A model generated the notes under the pieces. That model made no database searches. It saw only the letters and a program-made list of their open reading frames with translations, and had not been told where the DNA came from. Below are positions 37,501-49,194 of a DNA stretch of 64,000 bases, piece by piece. Each line of letters starts with the position of its first letter. Position 1 is the stretch's first letter. This stretch comes from Porodaedalea pini (lineage: Eukaryota > Basidiomycota > Agaricomycetes > Hymenochaetales > Hymenochaetaceae): positions 186,001 through 250,000 of the forward strand of contig NBAY01000028.1 in NCBI GenBank assembly GCA_002794775.1, read 5' to 3'. Both the position numbers and the translations under genes were made by a program.

Positions 37501-39188
37501 CATCTCTTCTGCCTCACCCTTCTTCATCACACACTTGGTCAGACAATGGGTGAATTCAATCGACCCTGACAACCAATCAATTTCAGGGTTGTGTTGTTGA
37601 AGCCAGTCATAACCTAGGAAAATGTTTGACAATGCAAGCAATGTCACTGCAAGCACAATCCTTTCCTTATGGTGTCCAGTGATCAATTTGATGTTGACGT
37701 ATTCTTTAATCAAACCAGCTTTGTTAGGCATGCTATTGGCATTGAGCACCGCGAGGGGACGAATGTAGTGTTTTGTCTCCAGCCCATATCATTCCATGAA
37801 GCCTGCATTGATGCACGATCCAGTACACTCTGAATCCATGAGTGCATGAGCATCCACCTCTCTCACTTCACCCACCACTCCTTGTCCAATGGTTAGGAGA
37901 AGGTCCAGCTGGTGTCTGCCAGTTCCTCTTATAAACAGTTTCTTGTTCTCATTGTATTCGTTCACACCGGTCAGGGTTTCATAGTTGGAAAAGCCATTGA
38001 CACTGTTTGCATCTATGTATTGTACAGGCAGTTGGCTATATTTTAACAAGTCCAAGCTTGAGACCCTTTGAACTTCCCAGTCAGTCACCCTGGTGGCTAT
38101 GCATAACCACTCACAAAACCCTGCAAGTCGATGACCTCTTCATCATTGCCTTTCTCCACATAGTCCTCCACCATCATCCTTCGAGTGTCTGCGACTTCCT
38201 TGAATGATGACTCCTTCATTGCACCGAGTTCATCAGTGAGAATGTGAAGCTCCGTTGGCTCCATCATCTGCAGCATTTGCTGCACAATCAGTCTCCCTTG
38301 TGGGCACTGTGCCTTAAAGTGGCCCTGGCCACCACAAATCCAGCACACTCCTCATCATCACGTCTCGTTCATTGAGACATCCATTGGTTGACTGGCGCTG
38401 CCAAAGGTCACACCAGTCGCATTGCACTTGTCAACATGAGGGGCATTAGGCTGTTTCTGGACCGGGGGTGGTCACACAACTTGTTGGCATGGGGGAACAG
38501 GTGGCTGAGGGTGATTGAAATGCCCTTTCTAGATGTTGTGTACTTGTTGCTCGACACGATTGATCTTGATGGCCTTTTTCTTCCACACCTCATATGTTGT
38601 TGGAACTGGCGTCAATTGCAGGACCCCTCAGACCACTTCAAGGCTCAAGGCCTGCTGCAGCTAGATGCAGACATCAAAGTTGTGGGCTGTGACTGTCATT
38701 CCTGCCTTTGTGCGCAAGACGTCGAACTTCTGGAAGAACTTGTCCACCATGAGGTCCTTCTGGGTCAATGTACGCATCTTTGCAAGTGCTTTCACCTTAT
38801 GGTTTAGGTCATCAAATGACATGTCCAGACACTCTTAGAACTTTGTCCAAGTCTCCATCAGATTCACTGCACTGTTCTTTGTGAATTCCTCAATGTAGTT
38901 TTGCACCCATGTAGACGCATTACCTTCCTTCAGGTATGAGAGCATGAGGTGTATCTTACTCGCCAATGTTGGGAACTTACCTGGGTTCACCAAGATGAAA
39001 AGGAGGACTTCACATCTGAAGTCAAGGTAGTCATTGCTGCTGGCAAATTTGCATGGCTGGGCAACATTGATATTAGGGGCTGGGGTGGTTCCTTGGCCAA
39101 CCAGGGTGTTTGCTGCCTGATGAGTAAAAGTGCCTGCAACAATTGTTGTGATTTGCTCTAGCTGTTGTTAGCTGAAGCTTGTCGACAT
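34582..39188 (-). pseudogene. Gag-pol of the Gypsy element, broken by stops
   Basis: In order: a Gag region (39188-38350) ending in a zinc knuckle CWICGGQGHFKAQC; a protease-like DSECTGS (usual form DSGxTGS); reverse transcriptase with IYPLTPTEQQSLKDFL, FFFIKKADKSLHLIQDYRKLN and IVYLDNILIL, where the usual YxDD reads YLDN; RNase H; integrase with its His-His-Cys-Cys zinc region, VTVDLIRKLPDS and HPQTDGQMERVN; and a C-terminal chromodomain at about 34600-34800 (YKVEEILDS...LVKWVGY...TWQPE). The chromodomain places it among fungal chromoviruses, whose integration is guided to modified chromatin. More than ten in-frame stops occur, mostly explainable as CGA to TGA or TGG to TAG changes. It cannot make functional proteins. 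Confidence 0.88.
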
Positions 39189-39971
39189 CGTTGGTTCAGG
39201 TGTGGGCATCAAAGGTTAAGGGGGGGTTGGTGGTGATGAGTCTCTATGGGTTTTACGGTATGGCCCTGGAGTCAGAGGTAAAACAACAGTAGACGTCGAC
39301 AGCGTGGGTGAAGCAGGAATGGCTGGGGGCCACCTCAATCTCTTTCCATCTTCACTCATTGAATACCAGGCTTTTCTGATCTCACTGTACCAGATGTCGT
39401 ATACAACACCATTATTGTTGGTTGCAACGTAGCCTGGTCAGTCTGGATCCTAACAGGCTGATGCAGAGAGAGCCCATTGCTGTTCCTCAGTAAGATCTAT
39501 TTTGTCTAAGATGGTGGGAGAATAGGGATCGGTTGCATGTTTGGTCTGGGGTTACACCAATGTTGAATGGGTTCATTGGCAAAGTTGATGATCAGGCAGA
39601 AGGATGTGGCTGAGATGACAATTGACAATGATGTCAACAACTGTACCTGCAAGGTTACCCACATCCAAGTTAGATGGCTCCTCCACCAGAGTGAGATGCA
39701 GAGAGCCAGGGTGGGAAAGGGTTTCTTAATTGGGATGGCAACTCATCCAAGGTCAAGTTGGTGGCCAAATATGGTAATAGTCAGGAAAAGTCGATTGGAA
39801 AGTTTATGTAATACACAAACATCTGAAAATGTCCAGGCAGGGTTGAGGATTTGTCGTTCAGGGGGTTTACACGTCAAGTCTGTCGAGGGGAGCACTCCTC
39901 TAGACTGAGTGAAGGCGAGTCGACAGCGACAACATATACTGGGGATGAGCCTGGATGGGGTTCTGCTTTTA

Positions 39972-40399
39972 TGTTAGGCAGGAGTCTGGGAGACAACTTG
40001 GACTGGGCAGGCCTCAGCTGACTGTCATCTGGGATGTGTTATACTCAAGGGGGAACTCGGGACACACTGTACTCAGACTAGATCATTGTGGAGATAAGAG
40101 GATTAATACAAGGTATACTAATACAGAAGGGACAAGTCTCACCTAGGTCGTCATAGAGGTAAGAGAGAAAGCAGAACAAGGAGTTCATGCAATTCCTGGT
40201 CTCTCTTATAGCAATGTCTGTGAGACTATATTATCTAAGATTACATAAACAAGCAGAATGAGATGAATGAAGGTCAGGTGTAAGGGAGTGTGGGAAATGA
40301 TTAAAAAGATGATTAAATATAATGGAAATGGAGTGATTAAAAGAAAAGAAATGTTAAAGGGAAATAATAAAGGAAAAGGGAAAAGTTTGAGTTCTGACA
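39972..40399 (-). repeat. LTR (5' LTR of the retroelement)
   Basis: 428 bp, beginning TGTTAGG and ending CTGACA on the plus strand. Its inner ~330 bp also reappear in inverted orientation at 49195-49530, with the same adjoining ACTGGCC flank. Confidence 0.85.
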
Positions 40400-40435
40400 A
40401 CTGGCCATCAATCCGAGTTTTTCAGGCATTGTTTA

Positions 40436-42664
40436 CTGCCCTTTTCAGAAGTATTGTCACACATCAAATTCATGTGGTTTTGATGTGTCTTGTGGCATAA
40501 CTGCCAAAATTTGGGTAAATGATGATTTACTGTGTCAATTCCTCACGATACATGTTCATTAAGCACTCAAAAAAATGTACTTGCTCATCCAAATCCGAAT
40601 CTGTAAAAATATCCGAGGTTAGATGAATATTTTTGTCAAAATAAGTCAAACAATGTCAACCAGCCCTGTTTCAACACCTCACCCTCACTATATGCAAAAA
40701 TCATACCCCTTTCCTCTCATCCCATAATTTTTTTTTCTCCACCTGTAAATTAGATTCACATGTATGGCAATCCTGTGCATAAGTTTGGTGTCATTCTGTG
40801 CACTATTCGTGGTGTAATGGGGATGTTTCTGTTCTTCGGACACCTGCTCTCACCCAGGTTTGGACAGTCCATTCCATACAGCTCTGCCAATTAGACAGGT
40901 AAAAATACAAAACTTCTTGCACTACATAGACAATCCTATCTACTACAGCCTGGGTTATTTGGGGGCCCCTCCATCTTGATTTGACACTGTAGTGGTAATT
41001 TATTTTTGACCTGCATGCCGTAGCACCATGCACCACCTGCACATCTGAAGTATAGAAGTTGGGAACAATGTGTTGATTCATAAGTACTACTCCATCTCAA
41101 GAAGAGATGGCCACAGATATCTCACTGGCATACCAGGTGAGCGTATCTGCCATGCAGGACCACTAGTAGATACACAAGTGTATGTTCATGCAAACAGACT
41201 TGAAGATGTCCTTTCAGATCCAGAACAGCAACAGCTGGCAGCCTCTTCTTAGTCAAGAGCAAGGCATAATCATTGTCACCCACAGTCTAGACAGAAGAGC
41301 AGATGGCTTCACTGAAGAGAGGTTGGCGTGCTACAATGGTCAGCAGTATATGCAGATTAGGGGTTGGCACATGAACACATTCACCATGAAAACACCCTTC
41401 TCTCCCACCACAATGACACATGGCAAGGTCCTCTCAAACAATGTGCAATCCATTCTCTTCAAGCTGCACCAATCCAATGAGTTCACCATGGACCATCTTT
41501 CTGTATTGATAGACATCAATTGTCAAACAATCTATCAGATCATAAAAGACTGGGAGGCTACTGGGGGTGTTGAGAGAGATGGAAAGAGGACTGGCCGGCC
41601 AAGGCTGTTGGACTATCCGAATGTACAGGTGAGGTGTAGTGTGCCAGTGCTGATGGACATTGCTCATCAGGATTCCATTTGCCACCAGTATCTCCTCAGT
41701 TCAGTCGATCAATGCAGGGACCTATTCCTTGACGAGCTGAGGCAGAAGCTCAGCACGTCTTCTGGTAAATACATTTTGGACTCTATGATATGGAGGATGT
41801 TGGAACGGGCTGGATTCACTATGAAAAGGGTATGGTCTTTTGTTTTCAACTAGTTGAGCCCAAATCCAACCTGGTTGAAGATTTCAAAGAAGGCACACGA
41901 ACACAGCAAGACTGTGCAAATACAAAATTGTCTCAAAATCAGCAAGAAATACAAAGCTGAACAGCTCATGTTCATTGACGAAAGTGCTTGTGACTGTTGC
42001 ACTTTCTTGAGAAAAAAGGCATGGGCTTTACACAGGCATCAAGCCAGCCGCAAACAGTTTTTCACCAGGGGAAAGAGGTACACGTAGTCCCATCATACCT
42101 CAAGGTGTCATATGTCAAACTTTCTCCAGGTATTCAATCCTTCCAGCAATCTCTCTTGATGAAATGCTTGACTGCGTCATCTTGGAAGGCTCAGCAAATA
42201 CAGAATCCTTTACCACTTTCATCGCACGTCTCCTCAATCATATGGAATCTTTTCCAAGACTGAACTCAGTCATTGTCATGGACAACTGTGCTATCCACAA
42301 GTCAAATGAAATTCATGAGTTGATCAAATCTAGGTGCAGTGCTTTTTTCTCCCGTGCATCGCTCTAGCACTGATGCATTCTGTAATCATGTGACTAGCAG
42401 CATGAAGCTTGAATTCCTTCCTGCATACTCTCCAGATTTCAATCCAATCAAATTGGCCTTCTCGCTACTCAAAACTCGACTTTGACGACTTGCCCTGCCA
42501 GAAGGAGGAGATGTTGTGGTGTATACACGGCTTTATGGAGAGATTATGTTGATTAGCGCAAATGACTGTTGAGCCTTCTATCAACACTGTGGGTATGTCT
42601 GCTGGCCCTGGTGCATAGCTACCCTCAATTCTCAAGTGAAATCCTCTGATGACGTGCTCAGGTG
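40436..42664 (+). repeat. Left inverted arm of element 1
   Basis: Its reverse complement is 46932-49158. All reading frames I compared in the two arms translate identically. The first differences appear at the inner edge (TGATGAC against TGACGAT near 42650). Confidence 0.85.
41182..42618 (+). pseudogene. Tc1/mariner-IS630-like transposase, left copy (inactive)
   Basis: A helix-turn-helix N-terminus (DHLSVLIDINCQTIYQIIKD) and TGRPRLLD linker are followed by a DDE domain: MFIDESACD (first Asp), SVIVMDNCAIHKS (second Asp) and YSPDFNPIKLAFSLLK. In the last motif the expected catalytic Glu (PIE) is Lys. Stops fall after SFVFN, within the GKRYT segment and after KTRL. One short segment (about 41632-41690) may be an intron. 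The lost Glu plus the stops indicate an inactive enzyme. Confidence 0.82.
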
Positions 42665-42822
42665 AATTGGCTAGAACTGCTAGGGATATGTAGATTTATA
42701 AATAAGCTCTAAATTGTCATTTGTTCACTTTTCGATCACTGTTACAAGTGGACTACATAAGATGAAGGAAATGTTTGCATAAGGAACAAAAGCAAAGTCA
42801 TGAAACCAAGAAGAGGAATAAT

Positions 42823-44770
42823 TTACTGTTGAGCTTGCTGAGGCATGGCAGCTGCAGGTAGCAGGTCCACAGGTGCCACAGCGGTGTCAACTTCAAGATT
42901 TGTAAAATCAGTTGTCACCATACTGAGCAGTGTTTGTAGGTCCCTCCCACGGCTCAGAAACTTCATTTTGGCCTCACGCACCACACATTCCCAAAGATGT
43001 TTCAAAGTTTCATCTGGCGGGGAGCTCGGGTGCACATATGAATTTCCATCCTCGTGAAGCTCCCAGTCATCTACCAAGATTGCATAGAACTGTTGCTTTT
43101 GTGCAAGCATAGCGCAAGCAAACATAGCATCATTAATTTTTCCTTCCAACTCCTTCAAAGTTCCCTCAATTTGCATTGCAGCATGCTGTACATAGTGAAG
43201 CTAGTCCTCCTTGCTCCCCTCTGCAATTTTACAGACTTTAGCAATCAAACATTGCAGCTTGATGGGTTGTGGGGTATTGCAATGATTTGCATAGACATTT
43301 TTGAGCTTGAGAAAGCTGTCATGGATGGTCTCAGCGACTACTGTGAATCTGTCTTGTTCACCCTGAAGTTGTCTCACCTGTGCACACAGCATTGCCACAT
43401 AGCCCGGCAGGGTGGCAAGCCAGACGTTGAGTTCATCTGTGTCAAATTCCCTATATGATCTCCCTACTTCTTTGCCCGTTAGTTTACTAGTCCACGTCTT
43501 GGTGACATTATCGCCATTGGCTATTTTTTTCCAGAATGTTGTCCACACCAATGTGTCAAGCTGGTGGTACGCATTGAGTGAGTGATACCATTTGTTCACC
43601 TATGATCTGCCTTCCTTTTCTATTGCATTCTTGGATATCTCCGCTCCGATAAGTCCTGCATGTTCTCTGAGTAATTTGATTGTAGCCTCATTCACAATTG
43701 CCATAGCCTCAACTTTTACCTTTGTCTTTTGCTTTCTCGCAGCTTTCTTTTTAATCAGTGCTGATGACTCCAACCCCTGCTCTACTGGAAGCTGTGTATA
43801 TTACGAGGTTGGGGTGTTGCTAGCAGACACAACTGACGCATGAGAGCTCAACAAGACAATGCTCTCTTTGGCTGGCACATTGAATATGAAAGTGTGGAGA
43901 GGGCTATACCAGTATTGTAGGTAGTCATTGAGAAAAAAATACATTCCATCATAGAAATGACGGCACCCATAGTCAAGGAGGTGTCAGTGCAGTATAGTGT
44001 TATGTGCCTCCACTGACTGATGGTAAAATTAATCCCAGTAAGTTTGCTTATCAATGGTCAAAATAGGGACCTGCTTACATTCAATATAAGAGCTTGCTCC
44101 AGCACATGGATCTGGTTTTGCATTGCAGCAGCTCCTGCATCGTGTGATTCTTTCTGAACGTCCACTGAAGACTGAATGTAGTCTAGCTTTTGATTGACTT
44201 CCACATGGTTCTCTGCCAGCTGCTGCTCCCATTCTGCCTGCTGCTACACCACTTCTTCTGGAACTTTCAGCGCCACTTCTTCTGCAACTTTCAGTGCAAT
44301 CTTCTCATTGATCTGTGCAGATAACTCCTCTCACCATGTTTTCATACTCTGCTTTTGCTTCCTCCCTGCTGTCAGCCACTGTCCAGCACAGGTCTCTTTC
44401 TCACATTGGATTTCTAAGGATTTACCTTTTTCTTTTGATGAGGTGGCTTCAGCCACCGCTGTCTTTGCCATCATCTGGATAAAGATCCCTGCAGAAGCTG
44501 CAAACTAAAGATAAATTGAAAGGGGTGAAAAAAGAAAGCAACTTGCTCTGACTTACTGTCCGATGTTAATGATTCAAAGAGATTATGGGATGATGACCCA
44601 CTTGTGCTGCTACTTAGCTGGTCCTCTTCCTCCTTACAGCTCTCCATGTTGTGATTGAGATCTAGTGTGGTGCAACAAGGGGATATGTCTGAGACAATGC
44701 GACTGCATGGCATGAGTGATGAGAGAGGACAGGGCAGGTGTGAGCTTACATATATCTCAGCCATTTTCAT
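42823..44770 (-). pseudogene. Cargo gene X of element 1 (unknown, coiled-coil)
   Basis: Minus-strand fragments read in order: an acidic Ser-rich start (about 44770-44560), a helical Ala/Glu/Gln-rich region (IALKVAEEVALKVPEEVV, KLDYIQSSVDVQKESHD), then a more structured region (MNKWYHSLNAYHQLDTLVW..., DTDELNVWLATLPGYVAML) and a C-terminus ending MPQQAQQ at 42823. Several stops interrupt it, some possibly in introns. I recognise no domain. It is divergent from Y across about 170 bp, so the two probably shared a promoter. In element 2 the equivalent place holds X', also with a coiled-coil early part, but I cannot show homology between X and X'. Confidence 0.5.
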
Positions 44771-44941
44771 GTGGACTGATCTCTATCTGGCGGGCCCCCA
44801 ACACCTTACTGTATAGCTGGGATGAAGAAGTGTGCTAGGACTTGCCTTTTACAGTTTCTGACCTTATATACCCAGAGCACTAGCCGAATGCCATAATCTA
44901 AGCATTGCATATTCACTTTTCCATGTGGATTTTTTTCTTTT

Positions 44942-46823
44942 ATGCCTTCTCAACGTACCAAAATCTTCTCCAAAAAGGCCAAAGTGGCTAAGGAAGCCAA
45001 GGCTATCAAAAATGCGCCCAAGCGTCCCCATGGCCAACCAAGAAAGATTGCAGAAGCAGCTGCAAGCCCCAAAGCAAAACTAGCCATTTGCAAGTCCCCA
45101 TGAACCCCTGCACCTCAAATGCCTTTCAATTTGAACGCTAAACTGACCAGGAGGCCGCTGAAAAAGCGTGCCAGAAAGGTGACTTGGATGTCTTGAGAAT
45201 CTATGCTTACTTGTACTGACATTCTACTTTTACTCTCTTCCTTTGAAACTGTCATGAACAGGATTACAATAGCAATGATGACAATGACGACAACAACATC
45301 AACATCAATCCAGCTGCTGTAGCAGAAATCTCAGTCCTTGATGTGGCATGAGCTGAGGGTTATAATGGCCCTGCTGATGAAACTCTACAGTTAGACAGTA
45401 CTTATGAGGAAGTTCCTGACTTCCCATCTGATGGCAGCTTTTTTTCGCTGGGTAAGAGATATTTTTACATCATAAACATGGTCTTACATGTATATCAGAT
45501 GGTCCTGCCGACTGGAGTATTCCTTCCCTTGGAACAGCTAAGGCACAAGAGATGGTTATATCAATACCAGCCACAGACAGGGCAGACAAAGATGTGATTG
45601 AAGTAAAGGTCTTGGTTTCAGATGGCATCAGCAGATGGAAGCTGATCTTGTGCTCCAACATGCTATTAAATGATTTGTTGATTGAGGTTGCAAAGGTGAC
45701 AGGGAGCTCCTGCATCATCACGCATCTTGGAGTTGAGGGCCCATGGTGTATCAAAGAAGGCTTGAACAAATACCTTCCAGAGTATCTAGATAATCAGAGT
45801 GCATTGGATAAGGTCTTTGTGGAGGTCTGCAAACACCACAAGGAGCAAGTGGTCAAAAAGATGAAAACCAAAAGTGATCCAAAGATCATCATCAGAGATC
45901 TCCCAGAGGTTTGTTCAATTGTGTTTCATTGCCAGCTATTTCAACTCAGATATTCTGGCTGGATAGGATTCTAACATGCAGGGCAAAATGGGAAAAAAGA
46001 CTCTGGCAAAAGCTAAGCCGACAGTAGCGCCACTCGATAACATAAAGAGCACATACAATAATGAGATTGAGGAAATCACATGCAAGATTGTAGCGAGCTT
46101 CACATGTGATAAGCACAGCGGTAAACTGTGTGCAATGCTGAAAGGTATGCAAGAGCATGTCATATACACTATGGAGGATGTCGCTGAGCACACAAAACTT
46201 CTTGTGAGTCTTAAATTGTCATTTTGCACACAAGTCTATATATCTCACTCAAAATGTCTATTGTTATTTCTAAGCACCGAAACACACTAGGAGTGACCTA
46301 CACTGATCCACCTGAGGCTCTTAAACTTCTAGATAGAAAGCCACACAAGTCGTACTCAGCTACAAGAGCAGCTGAGAGGAATGCAGAAGTTTATACCCAT
46401 GCAGCTCCACCTGATCCTGTGTTGCACAAACCTCCTGTGATCAACTACCCCTCAACCATGCAGTCACAAGCCATGATGCAGCACCCTCTCATGATGCAGA
46501 ATCCTCTCATGATGCAGACTATGTTTGGCAACAACATGATCAGTCAAAGGTGGCCTTGAGAGTTCCCATCTATTAGCAAGTAGCTGGACTCTCTGCACAA
46601 GGATATAGAATGGGGTCAAGCTCCCTGCCCTAACTATCAGATTTTTAGGCAGTCATTTGAAGAGTGAGGTCTAGTTCACCTGGATGATATCCAAGGGCTG
46701 TCCAAGGACAACATATAGAAAATAGCGGAGGAGGATAAATTAGTCGTCAACCTCAGCCTTGTCAATCATCTTCATCGCTATGCAGACCAAGATTATAACC
46801 TCATTGTCAATTCTCACAGCTAA
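44942..46823 (+). pseudogene. Cargo gene Y of element 1 (AT-hook / Cys-His family, broken)
   Basis: Starts MPSQRTKIFSKK and carries an AT-hook-like KRPHGQPRK. Next is DWSIPSLGTAKAQEM and the central domain (IEVKVLVSDG...LLNDLLIEV...PKIIIRDLPE), then IVASFTCDKHSGKLCAML with a C-x2-H-x6-C pattern, NTLGVTYTDPPEALKLLD and a Met/Gln-rich repeat stretch (LMMQNPLMMQ). It ends with NLSLVNHLHRYADQDYN, the counterpart of the end of Y'. Stops at about 45101, 46578 and 46665 break it. Homology with Y' (53685-55485) is clear in every segment except the Met/Gln-rich insert. The family is widespread and uncharacterised in mushroom genomes as far as I know. DNA binding through the hook is an inference. Confidence 0.68.
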
Positions 46824-46931
46824 ATGATCACTCCTAATCATTACTATCAAAGCATGTCAATAGAGGACTACACTTGAAAATGACATAGATTTGTTGATAA
46901 TTGAAAGCTATTTCCATCCATGTGACTTTCA

Positions 46932-49158
46932 CCTGAGCACATCGTCAGAGGATTTCACTTGAGAATTGAGGGTAGCTATGCACCAGGGCCAGCAGACATA
47001 CCCACAGTGTTGATAGAAGGCTCAACAGTCATTTGCGCTAATCAACATAATCTCTCCATAAAGCCGTGTATACACCACAACATCTCCTCCTTCTGGCAGG
47101 GCAAGTCGTCAAAGTCGAGTTTTGAGTAGCGAGAAGGCCAATTTGATTGGATTGAAATCTGGAGAGTATGCAGGAAGGAATTCAAGCTTCATGCTGCTAG
47201 TCACATGATTACAGAATGCATCAGTGCTAGAGCGATGCACGGGAGAAAAAAGCACTGCACCTAGATTTGATCAACTCATGAATTTCATTTGACTTGTGGA
47301 TAGCACAGTTGTCCATGACAATGACTGAGTTCAGTCTTGGAAAAGATTCCATATGATTGAGGAGACGTGCGATGAAAGTGGTAAAGGATTCTGTATTTGC
47401 TGAGCCTTCCAAGATGACGCAGTCAAGCATTTCATCAAGAGAGATTGCTGGAAGGATTGAATACCTGGAGAAAGTTTGACATATGACACCTTGAGGTATG
47501 ATGGGACTACGTGTACCTCTTTCCCCTGGTGAAAAACTGTTTGCGGCTGGCTTGATGCCTGTGTAAAGCCCATGCCTTTTTTCTCAAGAAAGTGCAACAG
47601 TCACAAGCACTTTCGTCAATGAACATGAGCTGTTCAGCTTTGTATTTCTTGCTGATTTTGAGACAATTTTGTATTTGCACAGTCTTGCTGTGTTCGTGTG
47701 CCTTCTTTGAAATCTTCAACCAGGTTGGATTTGGGCTCAACTAGTTGAAAACAAAAGACCATACCCTTTTCATAGTGAATCCAGCCCGTTCCAACATCCT
47801 CCATATCATAGAGTCCAAAATGTATTTACCAGAAGACGTGCTGAGCTTCTGCCTCAGCTCGTCAAGGAATAGGTCCCTGCATTGATCGACTGAACTGAGG
47901 AGATACTGGTGGCAAATGGAATCCTGATGAGCAATGTCCATCAGCACTGGCACACTACACCTCACCTGTACATTCGGATAGTCCAACAGCCTTGGCCGGC
48001 CAGTCCTCTTTCCATCTCTCTCAACACCCCCAGTAGCCTCCCAGTCTTTTATGATCTGATAGATTGTTTGACAATTGATGTCTATCAATACAGAAAGATG
48101 GTCCATGGTGAACTCATTGGATTGGTGCAGCTTGAAGAGAATGGATTGCACATTGTTTGAGAGGACCTTGCCATGTGTCATTGTGGTGGGAGAGAAGGGT
48201 GTTTTCATGGTGAATGTGTTCATGTGCCAACCCCTAATCTGCATATACTGCTGACCATTGTAGCACGCCAACCTCTCTTCAGTGAAGCCATCTGCTCTTC
48301 TGTCTAGACTGTGGGTGACAATGATTATGCCTTGCTCTTGACTAAGAAGAGGCTGCCAGCTGTTGCTGTTCTGGATCTGAAAGGACATCTTCAAGTCTGT
48401 TTGCATGAACATACACTTGTGTATCTACTAGTGGTCCTGCATGGCAGATACGCTCACCTGGTATGCCAGTGAGATATCTGTGGCCATCTCTTCTTGAGAT
48501 GGAGTAGTACTTATGAATCAACACATTGTTCCCAACTTCTATACTTCAGATGTGCAGGTGGTGCATGGTGCTACGGCATGCAGGTCAAAAATAAATTACC
48601 ACTACAGTGTCAAATCAAGATGGAGGGGCCCCCAAATAACCCAGGCTGTAGTAGATAGGATTGTCTATGTAGTGCAAGAAGTTTTGTATTTTTACCTGTC
48701 TAATTGGCAGAGCTGTATGGAATGGACTGTCCAAACCTGGGTGAGAGCAGGTGTCCGAAGAACAGAAACATCCCCATTACACCACGAATAGTGCACAGAA
48801 TGACACCAAACTTATGCACAGGATTGCCATACATGTGAATCTAATTTACAGGTGGAGAAAAAAAAATTATGGGATGAGAGGAAAGGGGTATGATTTTTGC
48901 ATATAGTGAGGGTGAGGTGTTGAAACAGGGCTGGTTGACATTGTTTGACTTATTTTGACAAAAATATTCATCTAACCTCGGATATTTTTACAGATTCGGA
49001 TTTGGATGAGCAAGTACATTTTTTTGAGTGCTTAATGAACATGTATCGTGAGGAATTGACACAGTAAATCATCATTTACCCAAATTTTGGCAGTTATGCC
49101 ACAAGACACATCAAAACCACATGAATTTGATGTGTGACAATACTTCTGAAAAGGGCAG
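46932..49158 (-). repeat. Right inverted arm of element 1
   Basis: Reverse complement of 40436-42664, with the same transposase stops and the same Glu-to-Lys change. Confidence 0.85.
46976..48412 (-). pseudogene. Tc1/mariner-IS630-like transposase, right copy (inactive)
   Basis: Mirror image of the copy at 41182-42618; the translations I compared are identical, including the catalytic Glu-to-Lys substitution and the stop positions. Two copies sharing every defect means one arm was copied from the other after the damage, by inverted duplication or gene conversion. Confidence 0.82.
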
Positions 49159-49160
49159 TA

Positions 49161-49194
49161 AACAATGCCTGAAAAACTCGGATTGATGGCCAGT
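49161..49194 (+). mobile_element. Helitron-like 3' end fragment (unit D, first half)
   Basis: AACAATGCCTGAAAAACTCG and the following GATTGATGGCCAGT match the DNA just before the terminal hairpin of unit A. The rest of the end continues at 50557, beyond an inserted LTR. Confidence 0.6.

Larger units (their letters stand above)
34075..40399 (-). mobile_element. Ty3/Gypsy chromodomain LTR retrotransposon (degenerate)
   Basis: Two LTRs in direct orientation (34075-34500 and 39972-40399; both TG...CA on the minus strand) bracket a gag-pol region read on the minus strand. A purine-rich tract, TTGAGGGGGAGGTAA, adjoins the 34500 LTR end, marking it as the 3' LTR. I could not match a primer-binding site next to the other LTR to a known tRNA. 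The 5-bp flanks differ (AGCAG on one side, ACTGG on the other), so the two ends may come from different insertions joined by recombination. Confidence 0.88.
40436..49158. mobile_element. Element 1: 8.7-kb palindromic Tc1/mariner-like transposon with cargo genes
   Basis: The ends CTGCCCTTTTCAGAAGTATTG and its complement are flanked by TA on both sides. Inverted arms of about 2.2 kb (40436-42664 and 46932-49158) each carry one transposase pointing inwards. The centre holds two divergently transcribed cargo genes, X (42823-44770, -) and Y (44942-46823, +). The same plan is seen in element 2. The inverted symmetry continues past the element ends into LTR and Helitron-like DNA on both sides. No intact transposase remains. 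Confidence 0.85.

Noticed and set aside
38388..39161. Plus-strand frames over the gag region
   Set aside because: Antisense shadows of the minus-strand Gag, which carries the zinc knuckle.
40803..48791. Identical 92-residue frames at 40803-41081 and 48513-48791
   Set aside because: Mirror images within the inverted arms, with no protein features; not separate genes.
40436..49158. Element 1 as a purely artificial assembly palindrome
   Set aside because: Not fully excluded, but the inner edges of the arms and the outer LTR parts differ between sides, and element 2's arms differ at several bases, so a simple mirrored copy error does not explain both.
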